DNA of 64,000 bases from positions 26,362,517 through 26,426,516 of the forward strand of contig NC_030387.2 in NCBI RefSeq assembly GCF_001625215.2. Reading direction: 5' to 3'. The notes under the pieces were generated by a model. That model was not told where the DNA came from. It saw nothing but the letters and a program-made list of their open reading frames with translations, and made no database searches. How positions within the stretch are numbered: the first letter of the stretch is position 1; every line of letters begins with the position of its first letter. Of this stretch, positions 33,221 through 43,200 are shown one piece after another. This stretch comes from Daucus carota subsp. sativus (lineage: Eukaryota > Streptophyta > Magnoliopsida > Apiales > Apiaceae). Position numbers and translations under genes: made by a program.

Positions 33221-34709
33221 TTACTGGTCATTAACTTGTACTCCTGTGTCATATGTTCCTCCAGCCTTCCAGTGTTTCGGCAAGTTATTAGCTGCAGCTA
33301 CCCATTTTTCGTCTCCACTATCATCACTGAGTAGCATTCTTATCGCCAAGGCCCCGGTGGGTGGCGAGGTAGTTGCCCACACTGCTCCATAGCTTCGACT
33401 CAATAGCTTGCACACAAATCTTTTTGGCTGCCAATGAATTCGTCTCTTAATATTCAACATCATGAAAACCCCCCGAAATGTTCTTATAACACTGCAAATC
33501 TGCCTCTCCATTCTAAAAAGCTCCCTAAATTGCTTGTTAAGTGCTTTTAAGTGTTAAGAGTTCCTTACTGCCTTAGTTTATCAGGTGCATACATCACTTT
33601 TATGAGGTCCATAAACCACCCAGTTTCACACAACACTTAAAAAACATTTTACAACCTGCTCTTGACTTTGTTTTGCAAAATAGGATTTTCTTTGATCTTT
33701 TGAGAACCTAGAGTACAATGTAGGCATCCGAATGGATAACAATTGAAAGATATGAATATCGGAAAGATATGCGGGCCATACCTCACATAACTGGACTGCA
33801 GTAATATCCTTCATGCCTTGTTGATTCCATAACATAAAAGCCAAGTAATAAGGATAGTCACTGTGTTCATCAATCTTGACGATGATATTTTTGTTTGGAT
33901 AGCTGCATGGAATCCTGTTCCCAAACAGAAAAGAGATAAAGGGAGATCTTGTTTCAGGATATGAAGTTGAAAAAAAAAAGAAATCTGTCACATTTAGAAG
34001 CTAATTCTATTCCAGGATATTAGCAGAATATATATAGTTGGAAAAGATGTGCACAACTTTATATTCCTTGTTTAGTTATAAGAAATATTACCGTTTATAT
34101 TCAATATCAACAACACCAAGGGCTAATAGGGCTTTAGCATCGTGTCCTGTTTCGCCCATTCTACCAAATGCTTTCCTGCTCAGAATGAACTCTCCTGGAC
34201 CCGATCCCTGGTCAGTTATCACCACATTCACTCCTTTGTCTGAACAATAGTTACCATTGGTGCACCTCACCTAGTATGCATGCAGGATATGTCAAACTAT
34301 TTAGGCTTAAAATCCAGTTTTTTTTTTTTTTTGTCAGGGCTTAAAATCCAGTTTTGGACAACACGTGTGTAGATAGTCACCTGATAGCAAGCACCACAAC
34401 CAATGCCTCCTCGAAAGAGACTAGATGCAGCAGATACATATCCGTTATTGATCTTTGCTCCGAATTTACCAAACCCACACGCTCCAGCTGCAAACACAAT
34501 TAGAAAATGAACATAGTGCTACACTGGTATTGGTGCAGGTAACATATTAGGTTAGGATTCTTACTTGCTGTTCCATGTTGATCAGAGTTAGGGTAGTAGA
34601 CTGCTTGAGAATGCAGGAAACAGTTGCTACATGTTGCAGCATTCCCCTCGTAGACCATAAGATGAGAAGATAGTGTTAAGATTAGTATCAGTTGCAGAGA
34701 AGGAGCCAT
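33221..34709 (-). CDS. Expansin-like B protein, copy A
   Basis: Five exons: 34709-34565, 34487-34381, 34270-34092, 33914-33782 and 33427-33221. All have GT-AG borders, with total phase giving 256 aa, a normal EXLB length. Residues 1-24 form a signal peptide ending EGNA. The double-psi beta-barrel domain follows ([40 protein letters not shown]) and ends at VVDIEYKRIPC. The C-terminal carbohydrate-binding domain (CBM63-like) holds [10 protein letters not shown] and [18 protein letters not shown] proteins lack the HFD motif of alpha- and beta-expansins, and none is seen here. They are secreted to the cell wall; wall-loosening activity is not established for this subfamily. It is tandem with copy B, 2.2 kb away, same strand. 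Confidence 0.93.
34304..34354 (-). repeat. Minute poly(A) insertion with ~17-bp target duplication (EXLB-A intron 2)
   Basis: GGCTTAAAATCCAGTTT occurs twice (34304-34320 and 34338-34354) around a T-run plus GTCAG. On the minus strand the insert reads CTGAC followed by A12 or so. It has the same structure as the two footprints near 24.4 and 24.7 kb, and lies just after the donor region of a working intron. Confidence 0.65.
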
Positions 34710-34776
34710 TCTAAGATAACAGAAAGGAATGAATTATGCTTACTGATATCTGCTGCCTAATGTAGACTAGCCTATA

Positions 34777-34785
34777 ATATTTATA
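34777..34785 (-). promoter_or_regulatory. TATA box of expansin-like B copy A
   Basis: TATAAATAT on the minus strand lies about 70 bp upstream of the ATG at 34709, a normal distance for a short plant leader. Confidence 0.6.
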
Positions 34786-36883
34786 CTAACCCAGCTGCTT
34801 GACCACCTTCATTATTATGATTTCTTAAGCTTCATATTGAATTTGAATATTCCTGTGCCATTCTTTTTTGACATCATTTTCCCTGCACTCTTTAAAAGAG
34901 TTCTCTTTTGAAAATAGTTATCAACATATTAAATTTTAAGAAAATTTACAGGCCTGAAATTACACTGCAAGTTAACATTAGATTACGATACTTTTTTCCA
35001 AGGACCATCTAATTAAAAAGATTAAGGAAACACTTTATTGCATATCTTATTGTACTTGAAGAATCATTTGCCGGTGCCTTGTCTGATAAGCTCTCAAAGT
35101 TTCATCATTATATCTCAGTAGTGTAGTAGGAAGTTGTATATATATTGCATGTTAATCCTTTCTTACAGACGGAATCACATAACATTAAAAATAAATCGGA
35201 AGAGTAAAAAACTTGAAATCTTGAATAATTTTTGAGTAGCAGAAATTTTAATATATGTGGGATCAAAGTTATAAGTGAGTATATTGTATTTGATACATAT
35301 TATTATGATAAGCTAAGCAAATGTGATTAGAATAGTAGAGGTTTTGCTTGAAGAAAAAGAGAAGTGAAACAGTAATTAGTTGGTTTGCCACTAACAATTT
35401 TATATTTGTTATATATGGTAGTATGGTAAGCTGCATATGGTAGTGATCCTAGTTCCCACTTGTTCAATTATCACAGCACAAGTCTTGTTTCTTATAGTTC
35501 TATCATAGTATGCGTGCAATCACAGTAAGTCTCGTATCATTCAATACAATACAGTACACTGCTTTGTAGATTTAAGAACCCTTCTAAACAAGTGCAGACA
35601 AATTGTTAGATTAGCTAGTTTTTGAAATGTGATGTCGAGAAATTGTTTGTCCTGAATCGGCTTGAGGCAAGCTAGACTCCAGTTGTGCTCGCTGGACTAG
35701 GTGATAAACGTTTGTCTGTAATAATTAAATTTTTAGTTACCGAAGGTAGTATCAGATTATCTTCTTTAGCTTTATCATTTGCGAAACTGGTGCTTAGAAG
35801 CACAGAAAATCCTCAGTTCTGGCGATATCTGTGGCCATTGGAACCAGTAGTATCTATCACACTCTTTTGGCATTTGAAAACCCATTCAAAAGCACTCATA
35901 CCCCTACTATAAATGACTATGAATTTGTGCTTATATATCACACAGTTATGAATTAACCAGTAAGTTACCATTTGTAGATATGCAAATAATTATTTTGACA
36001 ATTAGAAGAGTCTCAAGTACTTCATACTCATCTGGTTTCCCCACTTTCAGCAACAAATCAGTGTCCAAGTCTATTACTCTTCTCTCCCTCTTATTTCTTT
36101 ACACTTTATTTTTGCATTGTTTGGCAACCATTTTAAGGCGCATATAAAACATAGTTTCATAATTTTTTTTGAAAATTTTCTTTTTTGTATAAATGTTCAT
36201 AATTTTTTTTGAAAATTTTCTTTTTTGTATAAATGTTTAGATACTAAATTTTTATTCAGACGAAAAAAAGTTCAAAATAATTTGTCAAATTATATTTTAT
36301 GAGAGTATTAAAATGCGTGTCAAGCCCAGTCTCCTAATGTAAACAATTGAGGGGGACGGGGGAGCATGCATAACACAGTGTAAGCCCATCATGTGATTTT
36401 CGACAAAATAAAAATTTGCAGAATCAAACCCATCTTTTATTTTATAACCCATCGCATATAATATATTATCAGTTACACAAGTCTATCCCTATTTATATGA
36501 GAGGGAGAATACACTATTATTAGCTTAATTAATATTTATAACAGATTTCACAGGATATAAATAGAAATTTCAGAAATAATTCATTTTAATGGTTTATATT
36601 TATAACATGTGAAAGTTGTGTCTCGTATATAATATACAAATCCAGATGTACAAAGATATATAAATGATCCAGATGTGAGAGCCATGTGAAAGCTGTATCT
36701 CTGTCTCGTATATTAATGGTTAATATTTGATTGTAATTATTCAACAGAAAAATGTTGGTTTTTCTGAACTTGGAATATAGTAGTACACCTAACAAATCCA
36801 ATCCTTGGAACTAAAGAATTCAAATGAATCTCAATTATTCTAATATCAGTTCTACAGATGTATCTTGATGTTTGTGTAACTAA
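34786..36883. other. Intergenic DNA between the expansin-like genes
   Basis: I see no gene. A 75-codon open frame at 35685-35912 is unrecognised and probably chance. A ~42-bp exact tandem duplication (CATAATTTTTTTTGAAAATT...) lies at about 36151-36236. The right end holds the 3' UTR of copy B. Confidence 0.5.
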
Positions 36884-38515
36884 TTAATTGTTCACTTGCA
36901 CACCAGTGTCATAAGTATCTCCAGCCTTCCAGTTTTCTGGAATGTTGTTAACTGGAACAACCCAAGTCTCGTCTCCAGTAACATCATTACTAAACAGCAT
37001 CCTCAGAGACAATGATCCGCTAGGGGCTGAAGTTGTCGTCCATACTGCTCCATAACTACGACTCAGAAGCTTGCAGCTAAGATTCTTTGTCTGAAACATG
37101 GAACATGGTGATTAGAGTATAAAGAGAATTAAAAAGTTAAAGTTTAAATTACAGAGTCACGAAATGATGTTCTACCTCGCATAACTGCACAGCAGTAATA
37201 TCACTGTTTCCTTGTTGATACCATAAAGAAAATGCCAAGTAGTGAGGATAGTTGCTGTTCTCATCAATCTTGACTGTTATGTTTTTGGATGGATAGCTGC
37301 ATGACACCCTGTTTAAGAAATGAAATTAAGTAGAGCAGAGATTTATATTGTGTTACAGAGTGCTAATCATCTGTTTAACAACATTAGAATCATACAACTA
37401 GTAAGATATGGTCCCTGGCATACGATTGTTAGGGATCTGTTAAATAACATACTGTTCCTCTGCATGATTACAATTTGTTATAATCCTGGCCGCTGGATAT
37501 TCATCCAACGGCCAGAAATTAGTATGCTATTTAACACATCCCTGGCAATTGTATGCCAAGGACCGTTACTCCAACTAGTAAGCACTCAAATTATTGAAAC
37601 TTTAACTAGTTGTGCAATTGCAATACTTCAAATTCTGTGTGCAAAAACTACGTATATGATCTATAAATTAACAGTGTACCTTCTGTATTCAATATCAACT
37701 ACACCAAGGTTTAGTAAAGAGGCAGCTGCATCAGTAGTCTGAGCCATCCGTCCAAAGGCTCGCCTGCTCAGAATAAAATCCGTGCTGGGGCCAGATCCTT
37801 GGTCAGTTATAACCACATTTACTCCTTTTTCTGAGCAATACGTGCTGTCGGAACACCTCACCTAATAGCAAAGGAGCGACGTTAAGAAAATTAATCATAA
37901 ACTGATTTAAAAACTTGAGTGCGGATAGTTGGTCATCTGACATGGTATGATAACAGAGGTCGTTTAGGAGAGGTCTTGGGTACAAGATCTTTGGTGAGAT
38001 GTGTCCAGGTAATTTAAGAAAGTTAAAACAAATTGTTAAGTAACCAGTTTTCTAAAAACCTCGAGGTATTAGGACTTTCACTTATTTCAATTTTATCATT
38101 TACGTATTCAACATAAATGAATATGATTATATGCATGTGTGTAATCACCTGATAGCAAGCACCACAACCTACACCATCTCGGTAGAGATCAGATGCAGCT
38201 GATACATCCCCGCCGTTAATGGTTGCTCCAAATGTGCCATACCCACACGCCCCACCTAGTATTGATTAATAAAAATATGTTTAGTATATCAAGCAATTAT
38301 TCTTAATACGTGTACTTGTTTAATGCACGCGTTTGTATACATGACATGTGTTCATAGTTCAGAATCTTACTTTCTGTTCCTTTTTCATCAGAATTCGGGT
38401 AATAAGCTGCACGAGAATGAATGAAACAGTCGCTGCATGTTGCAGCAGTCGCGACATTTAAAGCAGAAAGGATGCTTACAAAAAGAACTAAAACGCATCG
38501 AAAAGAAGGAGCCAT
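36884..38515 (-). CDS. Expansin-like B protein, copy B
   Basis: Five exons: 38515-38371, 38255-38149, 37861-37680, 37308-37176 and 37090-36884, giving 257 aa. Exon lengths equal those of copy A except exon 3, which has one extra codon. The signal peptide is about 1-24 ([11 protein letters not shown]), with domain 1 [45 protein letters not shown] and domain 2 [27 protein letters not shown] chose the inner ATG (MAPSF) over an in-frame ATG 29 codons upstream. It matches copy A, and the TATA box at 38606 puts the outer ATG at or before the transcription start. Intron 3 carries a MULE-type MITE. An orphan copy of its promoter and exon 1 lies near 59.4 kb. Confidence 0.93.
37405..37571. mobile_element. 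MULE-type MITE in intron 3 of expansin-like B copy B
   Basis: 167 bp with inverted termini (left GATATGGTCCCTGGCATACG, right, inverted, GAGTAACGGTCCTTGGCATA). The flanks are an exact repeat CAACTAGTAA (37395-37404 and 37572-37581), a 9-10-bp duplication typical of Mutator-like elements. The centre has a GGCCGCTGGAT/ATCCAACGGCC hairpin. Confidence 0.85.
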
Positions 38516-38605
38516 TGATGATTTGTGGATGGAATAAAATGACAGAAGAGGCAAGATAAGCAAAGTAGGAAGTTGGTTGTGCATGAAGTTGGTGTGCTTC
38601 ATATT

Positions 38606-38614
38606 CTATTTATA
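38606..38614 (-). promoter_or_regulatory. TATA box of expansin-like B copy B
   Basis: GTATAAATAG on the minus strand lies about 95 bp upstream of the chosen ATG (38515). The same box survives in the duplicated fragment near 59.59 kb. Confidence 0.6.
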
Positions 38615-38615
38615 C

Positions 38616-40859
38616 TGAAATATTCAGCAATTCTTTTTTTGTAAAAGAAATGCAAATTTGACTTTCAAATTAGTTGAATTCTGTTATAATTGTTTCCAGG
38701 CATCCTTATTAGACTTGCCACGAAATGATGAAAAACCAGATGTTGAAACTCTGCTGTATATTGTTAATTTTCGGTCCTAGGTGCATATCAGGATATGTTC
38801 ATGTGAAAAGCTGTCTAAACAGAATTTTACATTGAAAAATTAGGTATAATCTGCTGACTAATAGGATTTTTTTACCAGATACAAAGTTTTTCTATAACTA
38901 CTTTTACCAGTGTTCAATTTATTCATGGACAGACTGAAATAGTATGTTTATAGCTTGATGATTTGCGATACTGGTCAAATACAGACTTCCAGTGTTCTAA
39001 TTCATACAATAATGTAAGAAAGTCCGAGACAGGGTAGATCAAGGGTCGTGTCTCAAGTTAGGCTGCTTTGCACCATACTAGGAATCAAAATCTTACAAGG
39101 CCACAAGGGTTAGTCATATTGAGATTGTTCTTCTTGTTGAAAGATGCATATGTAACAACACTTGAGAGAAAACTTTGTTTTGGCAATTTGGTTTTGGCCT
39201 AATGGTAAAACATGGACCATGGTAACAGTGACATAGCTCAAGGCATTTATATACCGCGTAGCGTGTGTGTCTGCAACTTGTGTCTGGTCTTGACATGCAC
39301 AACAGCAACTTGTTTCCATGTTCCAAATGGTGGATAAGAACCGGTTCATATAAATTTGGTTCTATACCACTCAAGTAACTCTCTACAAATTCAACACCAT
39401 ACAAGGTTAGGCAATGTGATTCCACCATTTTAAGGTTACTGTCACACCATATAGGATATTCCATACTTGATGATCACACCAATTTGTACTATTGTTTTGT
39501 CGAAAATATATCTTTGTAGTAAATAAAAATATATTAATCAACTAATTAAATAAAAACTGTCTTTGTTTTTCCTAGAATCGTCATGAATGCATATTATTTC
39601 ATTTCATTGACAACATGATGAAATTATCCTCAAACTCCTTCATCGATCAGGATGAATTACTCAATTAATCTTTATTCTAATTTATATTTAATTCATTACT
39701 AAAAATAAAAACCATGATCAGTACTGAGTAGTTAAAACAGCATATCCGACGACATCAAAAGTGTGTTGCAAGTACTCTTTGTGTGGTTTCTCTGTTCATC
39801 TGCTAATCTTGGATTATGTGCATAATATATGTACATATAAATATACGTTCATTACGAATGAATTAATGAAGTGAACTCAGAGGTTAATTCGTAGAACTCC
39901 CAAGTAACAAAAGCTGCATCTACTCTTTCCAAATAGATCAAACACATCTCCTCATCATGCTTTCCCCAACGCAAGTACCTCCGAGTTCAGTTCATTCATT
40001 CCTAATGAATGTATATTTATATGTAGATATAATATGCACATAATCAAGATTAGTAGGTGAACAGAGAAACCATACAAAGAGTACTTAGTTACTCCGGACT
40101 ACTGATCACAGGTTTTATTTTGTAGTAACGAAAAAAATATAAATTAAAATCCTGATCGATGAAGGAATTTGAGAATAATATCATCAGTTGATTTTGATTT
40201 CTTTTCGGCCACCGCTTGTGACACCGGAAAATCCCTTATATTGAGCCGGGAGTTTTCAACTTTAAGCTGAAAAATGTCTGTTTGTGTAATAAGTCAGAAA
40301 TCAGCTTAAAGTAAAAATACTCCAGAAACTGACTTAAAGGCCAGAGAGTTATTTTGAGGTACTTTTTTCGGTGATTTAATTTTTTTGAAATTTTTTTGAT
40401 AAAAATTACTCCAAGTCATAAGTTACCCAGAGATTAATTTTATTTTTATTATTATATTTTTAATAGACTTTAAGTCATTAATAAGTCAAAATTACCCAAA
40501 CAGAATTTCAAACTCGCAGCTTATAAAATAAGTCACGTTAACTCATAAATCATGTTAACATAAGTCATTAGATCAGCTAGACGGGCTCTTAATCGAATGA
40601 CTAGTTAAGGTGTAAACATTTAACTGGCATTCCCCGAATTCAACATGGTACTGTTTCTTATTAACTGCTGTCGTAGAAAACTGGAAATAGCTAGCATGTG
40701 ATGTATTAGTATAACTTTAAGCAAGTCCAATAGTTTGCCTAAATGAGCGTCCTGAAATTCATGGTAAAATTTGTTAAGGACTTGAGTGATGAGAAAAGTG
40801 AATTATTGTCTTGATAAGTCACATTTTGCTGGTATTGCTATTAGATTTTGGGCTAATAC
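38616..40859. repeat. Duplicated upstream region of EXLB copy B and adjoining block
   Basis: 38.6-39.5 kb is closely repeated at 59.6-60.6 kb, including CATGGACCATGGTAACAGTG and a 116-codon open frame on the minus strand with a shorter partner there; neither is recognisable. 39.73-39.98 kb recurs at 60.74-60.97 and 43.33-43.55 kb, and part of it is repeated inverted at 39.98-40.09 kb. 40.20-40.72 kb resembles 61.79-61.95 kb and part of 43.86-43.93 kb. I see no working gene. Confidence 0.75.
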
Positions 40860-42140
40860 ACGACATGAAAAATACGCGAACCTGGTGAGAAAGTAGTCGA
40901 GTGGAGACAGGAGGAGACGGCCAAAGAAGCTAAACGAAGACGAGAGAGACCAAAGTAGAAGTCCTGGAGTGACCTCGGGACTCCACCACTTGTCCCAGAT
41001 TGTTCAGAAAACTAGCCCGAGAGTTGCACCAAACAAATAAACTAAAAAATATAACCAGAAATCCAACTTCTTGAGCTTCAACTTTGGTCCAATCTCCTCT
41101 TCTGCTGCATCATGACTGATTTCTCCCCCTTTTTTCACTTCAGCATTTTCCAAATTCTTGAGCATCAACTTTGGTCCTGGACGTAACATTTTCATCTGTC
41201 AAAACGCTACACACACCTTGCGCTGCCTGATCCAGCACTTGTGCTGCACGCTTTCTCTGATTTTCTCCACCAGAGGAACCTCTGATTTTCTCCACCAGAG
41301 GAACCAGGAGCGGGCACACGACAACTAAAAGTACGATACCAATCAGTATAAACATCTGAGATGATCTACTAGATAATGTTGAAACCCCTAGACTACTACT
41401 GATCACAGCATAAGTACCGGTGACTGGTTATTAAAAACATTACAATAAATCCTGAAGATAATTTTCTGCTGCAGGAATATGGTGATCCGCCACTAGGACT
41501 ACGCGGATCATCAACATTTGATGATCTAGCCACTAAAGGCGCCACGATTATACACACTAGAAAAGGCAAAACAGAATTTACCAAAAGATCTCTTTTGCTT
41601 TATCAACAGACGAAGAATTAGCGTACAAGACATCAATAACATCTGCGTAAATCTTTGCATTGAGGCCTTGATAGCTAGTGGATAATCCCAAAGCAATTTG
41701 CATATCCAGAGGAAAACTTTAAATAGTAAGAACATAGCACACAGTGTTAATACAGCAAATGCTATTCCCTGCTACAACAGTTAATAAGAAGACAAGCCAG
41801 TATGGTGTTGAGGTTTGATCATGCAAGTTAGTTAGAAAGAAATATTGCAAGCCATAACCAATCATTCCGATTAAAGAACCGATCAGGAGTACTAGCCATA
41901 CTGGAAGATGAGCTGCAGCGACGCCAGAGAACCATGCAAGGATTTTCCCCGAGTCAGAAGCAAAGGCTAAGTTATTGAGCTCAACTTGTGAAATATTAAG
42001 GCGCTTGAGCTGCGAAGAGTAGGCTGAAAAGTTCGTGCTGGTGCCACTTAGAGATTGAAGCCATATAGTAGCTACTAAACTAAGCCATTGTGCAGACATA
42101 ACGAGAAGCAGAGTATATATTTTGACGTAATTTCTTTTAC
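40860..42140 (-). pseudogene. Nodulin-like/NFD4 MFS transporter pseudogene, left arm of a palindrome
   Basis: On the minus strand the text begins SAQWLSLVATIWLQSLSGTS and continues SSQLKRLNISQVELNNLAFA, YWLVFLLTVVAGNSI and SFPLDM. This is the N-terminal half of the plant Nodulin-like (PF06813) MFS family, NFD4 subgroup. Further down come SSGFIVMFLIT, LFGATLGLVF, NNLGQVVESRG and SRTSTLVSL of the second half. It is spread over several frames with frameshifts and stops, and a small internal duplication (TTCCTCTGGTGGAGAAAATC twice near 41.27 kb). It reaches about 180 bp further than the right arm. No intact ORF remains. Confidence 0.85.
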
Positions 42141-43200
42141 GTAATGAGAATATATACTCTGCCTCTGATAATGTCTGCACAATGGCTTAGTTTAGTAGCT
42201 ACTATATGGCTCCAATCTGTAAGTGGCACCAGCACGAACTTTCCAGCCTACTCTTCACAGCTCAAGCGCTTTCTCAACATTTCACAAGTTGAGCTCAATA
42301 ACTTAGCCTTTGCTTCTGACGCGGAAAATCCTTGCATGGTTCTCTGGCGTCGCTGCAGCTCATCTTCCATTATGGCTTCTACTCCTGATCGGTTTCGTAA
42401 TCGGGATGATTGGTTATGGCGTGCAATATTTCTTACTAACTTGCATGATCAGAGCTCGACACCTTATTGGCTTGTCTTTTTATTAACTGTTGTAGCAGGG
42501 AATAGCATATGCTGGATTAATACCGTGTGCTATGTTCTTATTAATCAGAGCTTTCCTCTGGATATGCAACTTGCTTTGGGATTATTCACTAGCTATCAAG
42601 GCCTAAGTGCAAAGATTTATGCAGATGTTACAGATGTCGTGTACGCTAATTCTTCGTCTGCGGATAGGAAGAGGATATCTTTTGGTAAATTCTGTTTTGC
42701 CTTTTCTAGTGTGCATAATCGTGGCGCCTTTAGTGGCTAGATCATCAAATGTTGATGACCCTCGTAGTCCTAGTGGCGGATCGCCCTATTCTTGCAGCAA
42801 AAAATTATCATCAGGATTTATTGTAATGTTTTTGATAACCATAGTTACCGGGACTTATGCTGTGATCACTAAGTCTAGGCGTTTCGACATTATCTAGTAG
42901 ATCATCTCAGTTGTTTATACTGATTGGTATCGTACTTTTAGTTGCCGTGTGCCCGCTTCTGGTTCCTCTGGTGGAGAAAATCAGAGAAAACGTGCAGCAC
43001 AAGTGTTGGATCAGGCAGCACAAGGTGAGTAGCGTTTTGAGAGATGAAAATGTTAACGAACCACCTTCAAATTTGGAAATTGGTGAAGTGAAAAAGGGGG
43101 AGAAATCAGTCATGATTCAGCAGAAGAGGATATTGGACCAAAGCTGATGCTCAAGAAGGTGGATTTCTGGTTATATTTTTTCATTTATCTGTTTACAGAA
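41035..43200. repeat. Long inverted repeat (~1-kb arms, ~20-bp spacer)
   Basis: The arms 41035-42130 and 42150-43200 are inverted copies of the same nodulin-like sequence, meeting head to head near 42140 (AGCAGAGTATATATTTTGACG and CGTAATGAGAATATATACTC). The arms differ by scattered substitutions and a few indels. A transcript crossing the centre from either side would fold into a hairpin of about 1 kb. Confidence 0.88.
42145..43195 (+). pseudogene. Nodulin-like/NFD4 MFS transporter pseudogene, right arm of a palindrome
   Basis: The plus-strand mirror of the left arm: MSAQWLSLVATIWLQSVSGT, SSQLKRFLNISQVELNNLAF, LVFLLTVVAGNSICWINTVC, MQLALGLFTSYQGLSAKIYA, then LVNSVLPFLVCIIVAPLVAR in another frame. 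The longest open piece is 198 codons (42144-42740), which has run out of frame by its end. It stops after the central loop (GEVKKGEKS), so transmembrane helices of the C-terminal half are missing. Confidence 0.85.

Noticed and set aside
35685-35912. 75-codon frame between the expansin-like genes
   Set aside because: No homology that I recognise, no splice context; chance is likely.
39114-39464. 116-codon minus-strand frame
   Set aside because: Its copy at 60.2-60.5 kb is shortened and altered and it lies in promoter-type DNA; no family recognised.
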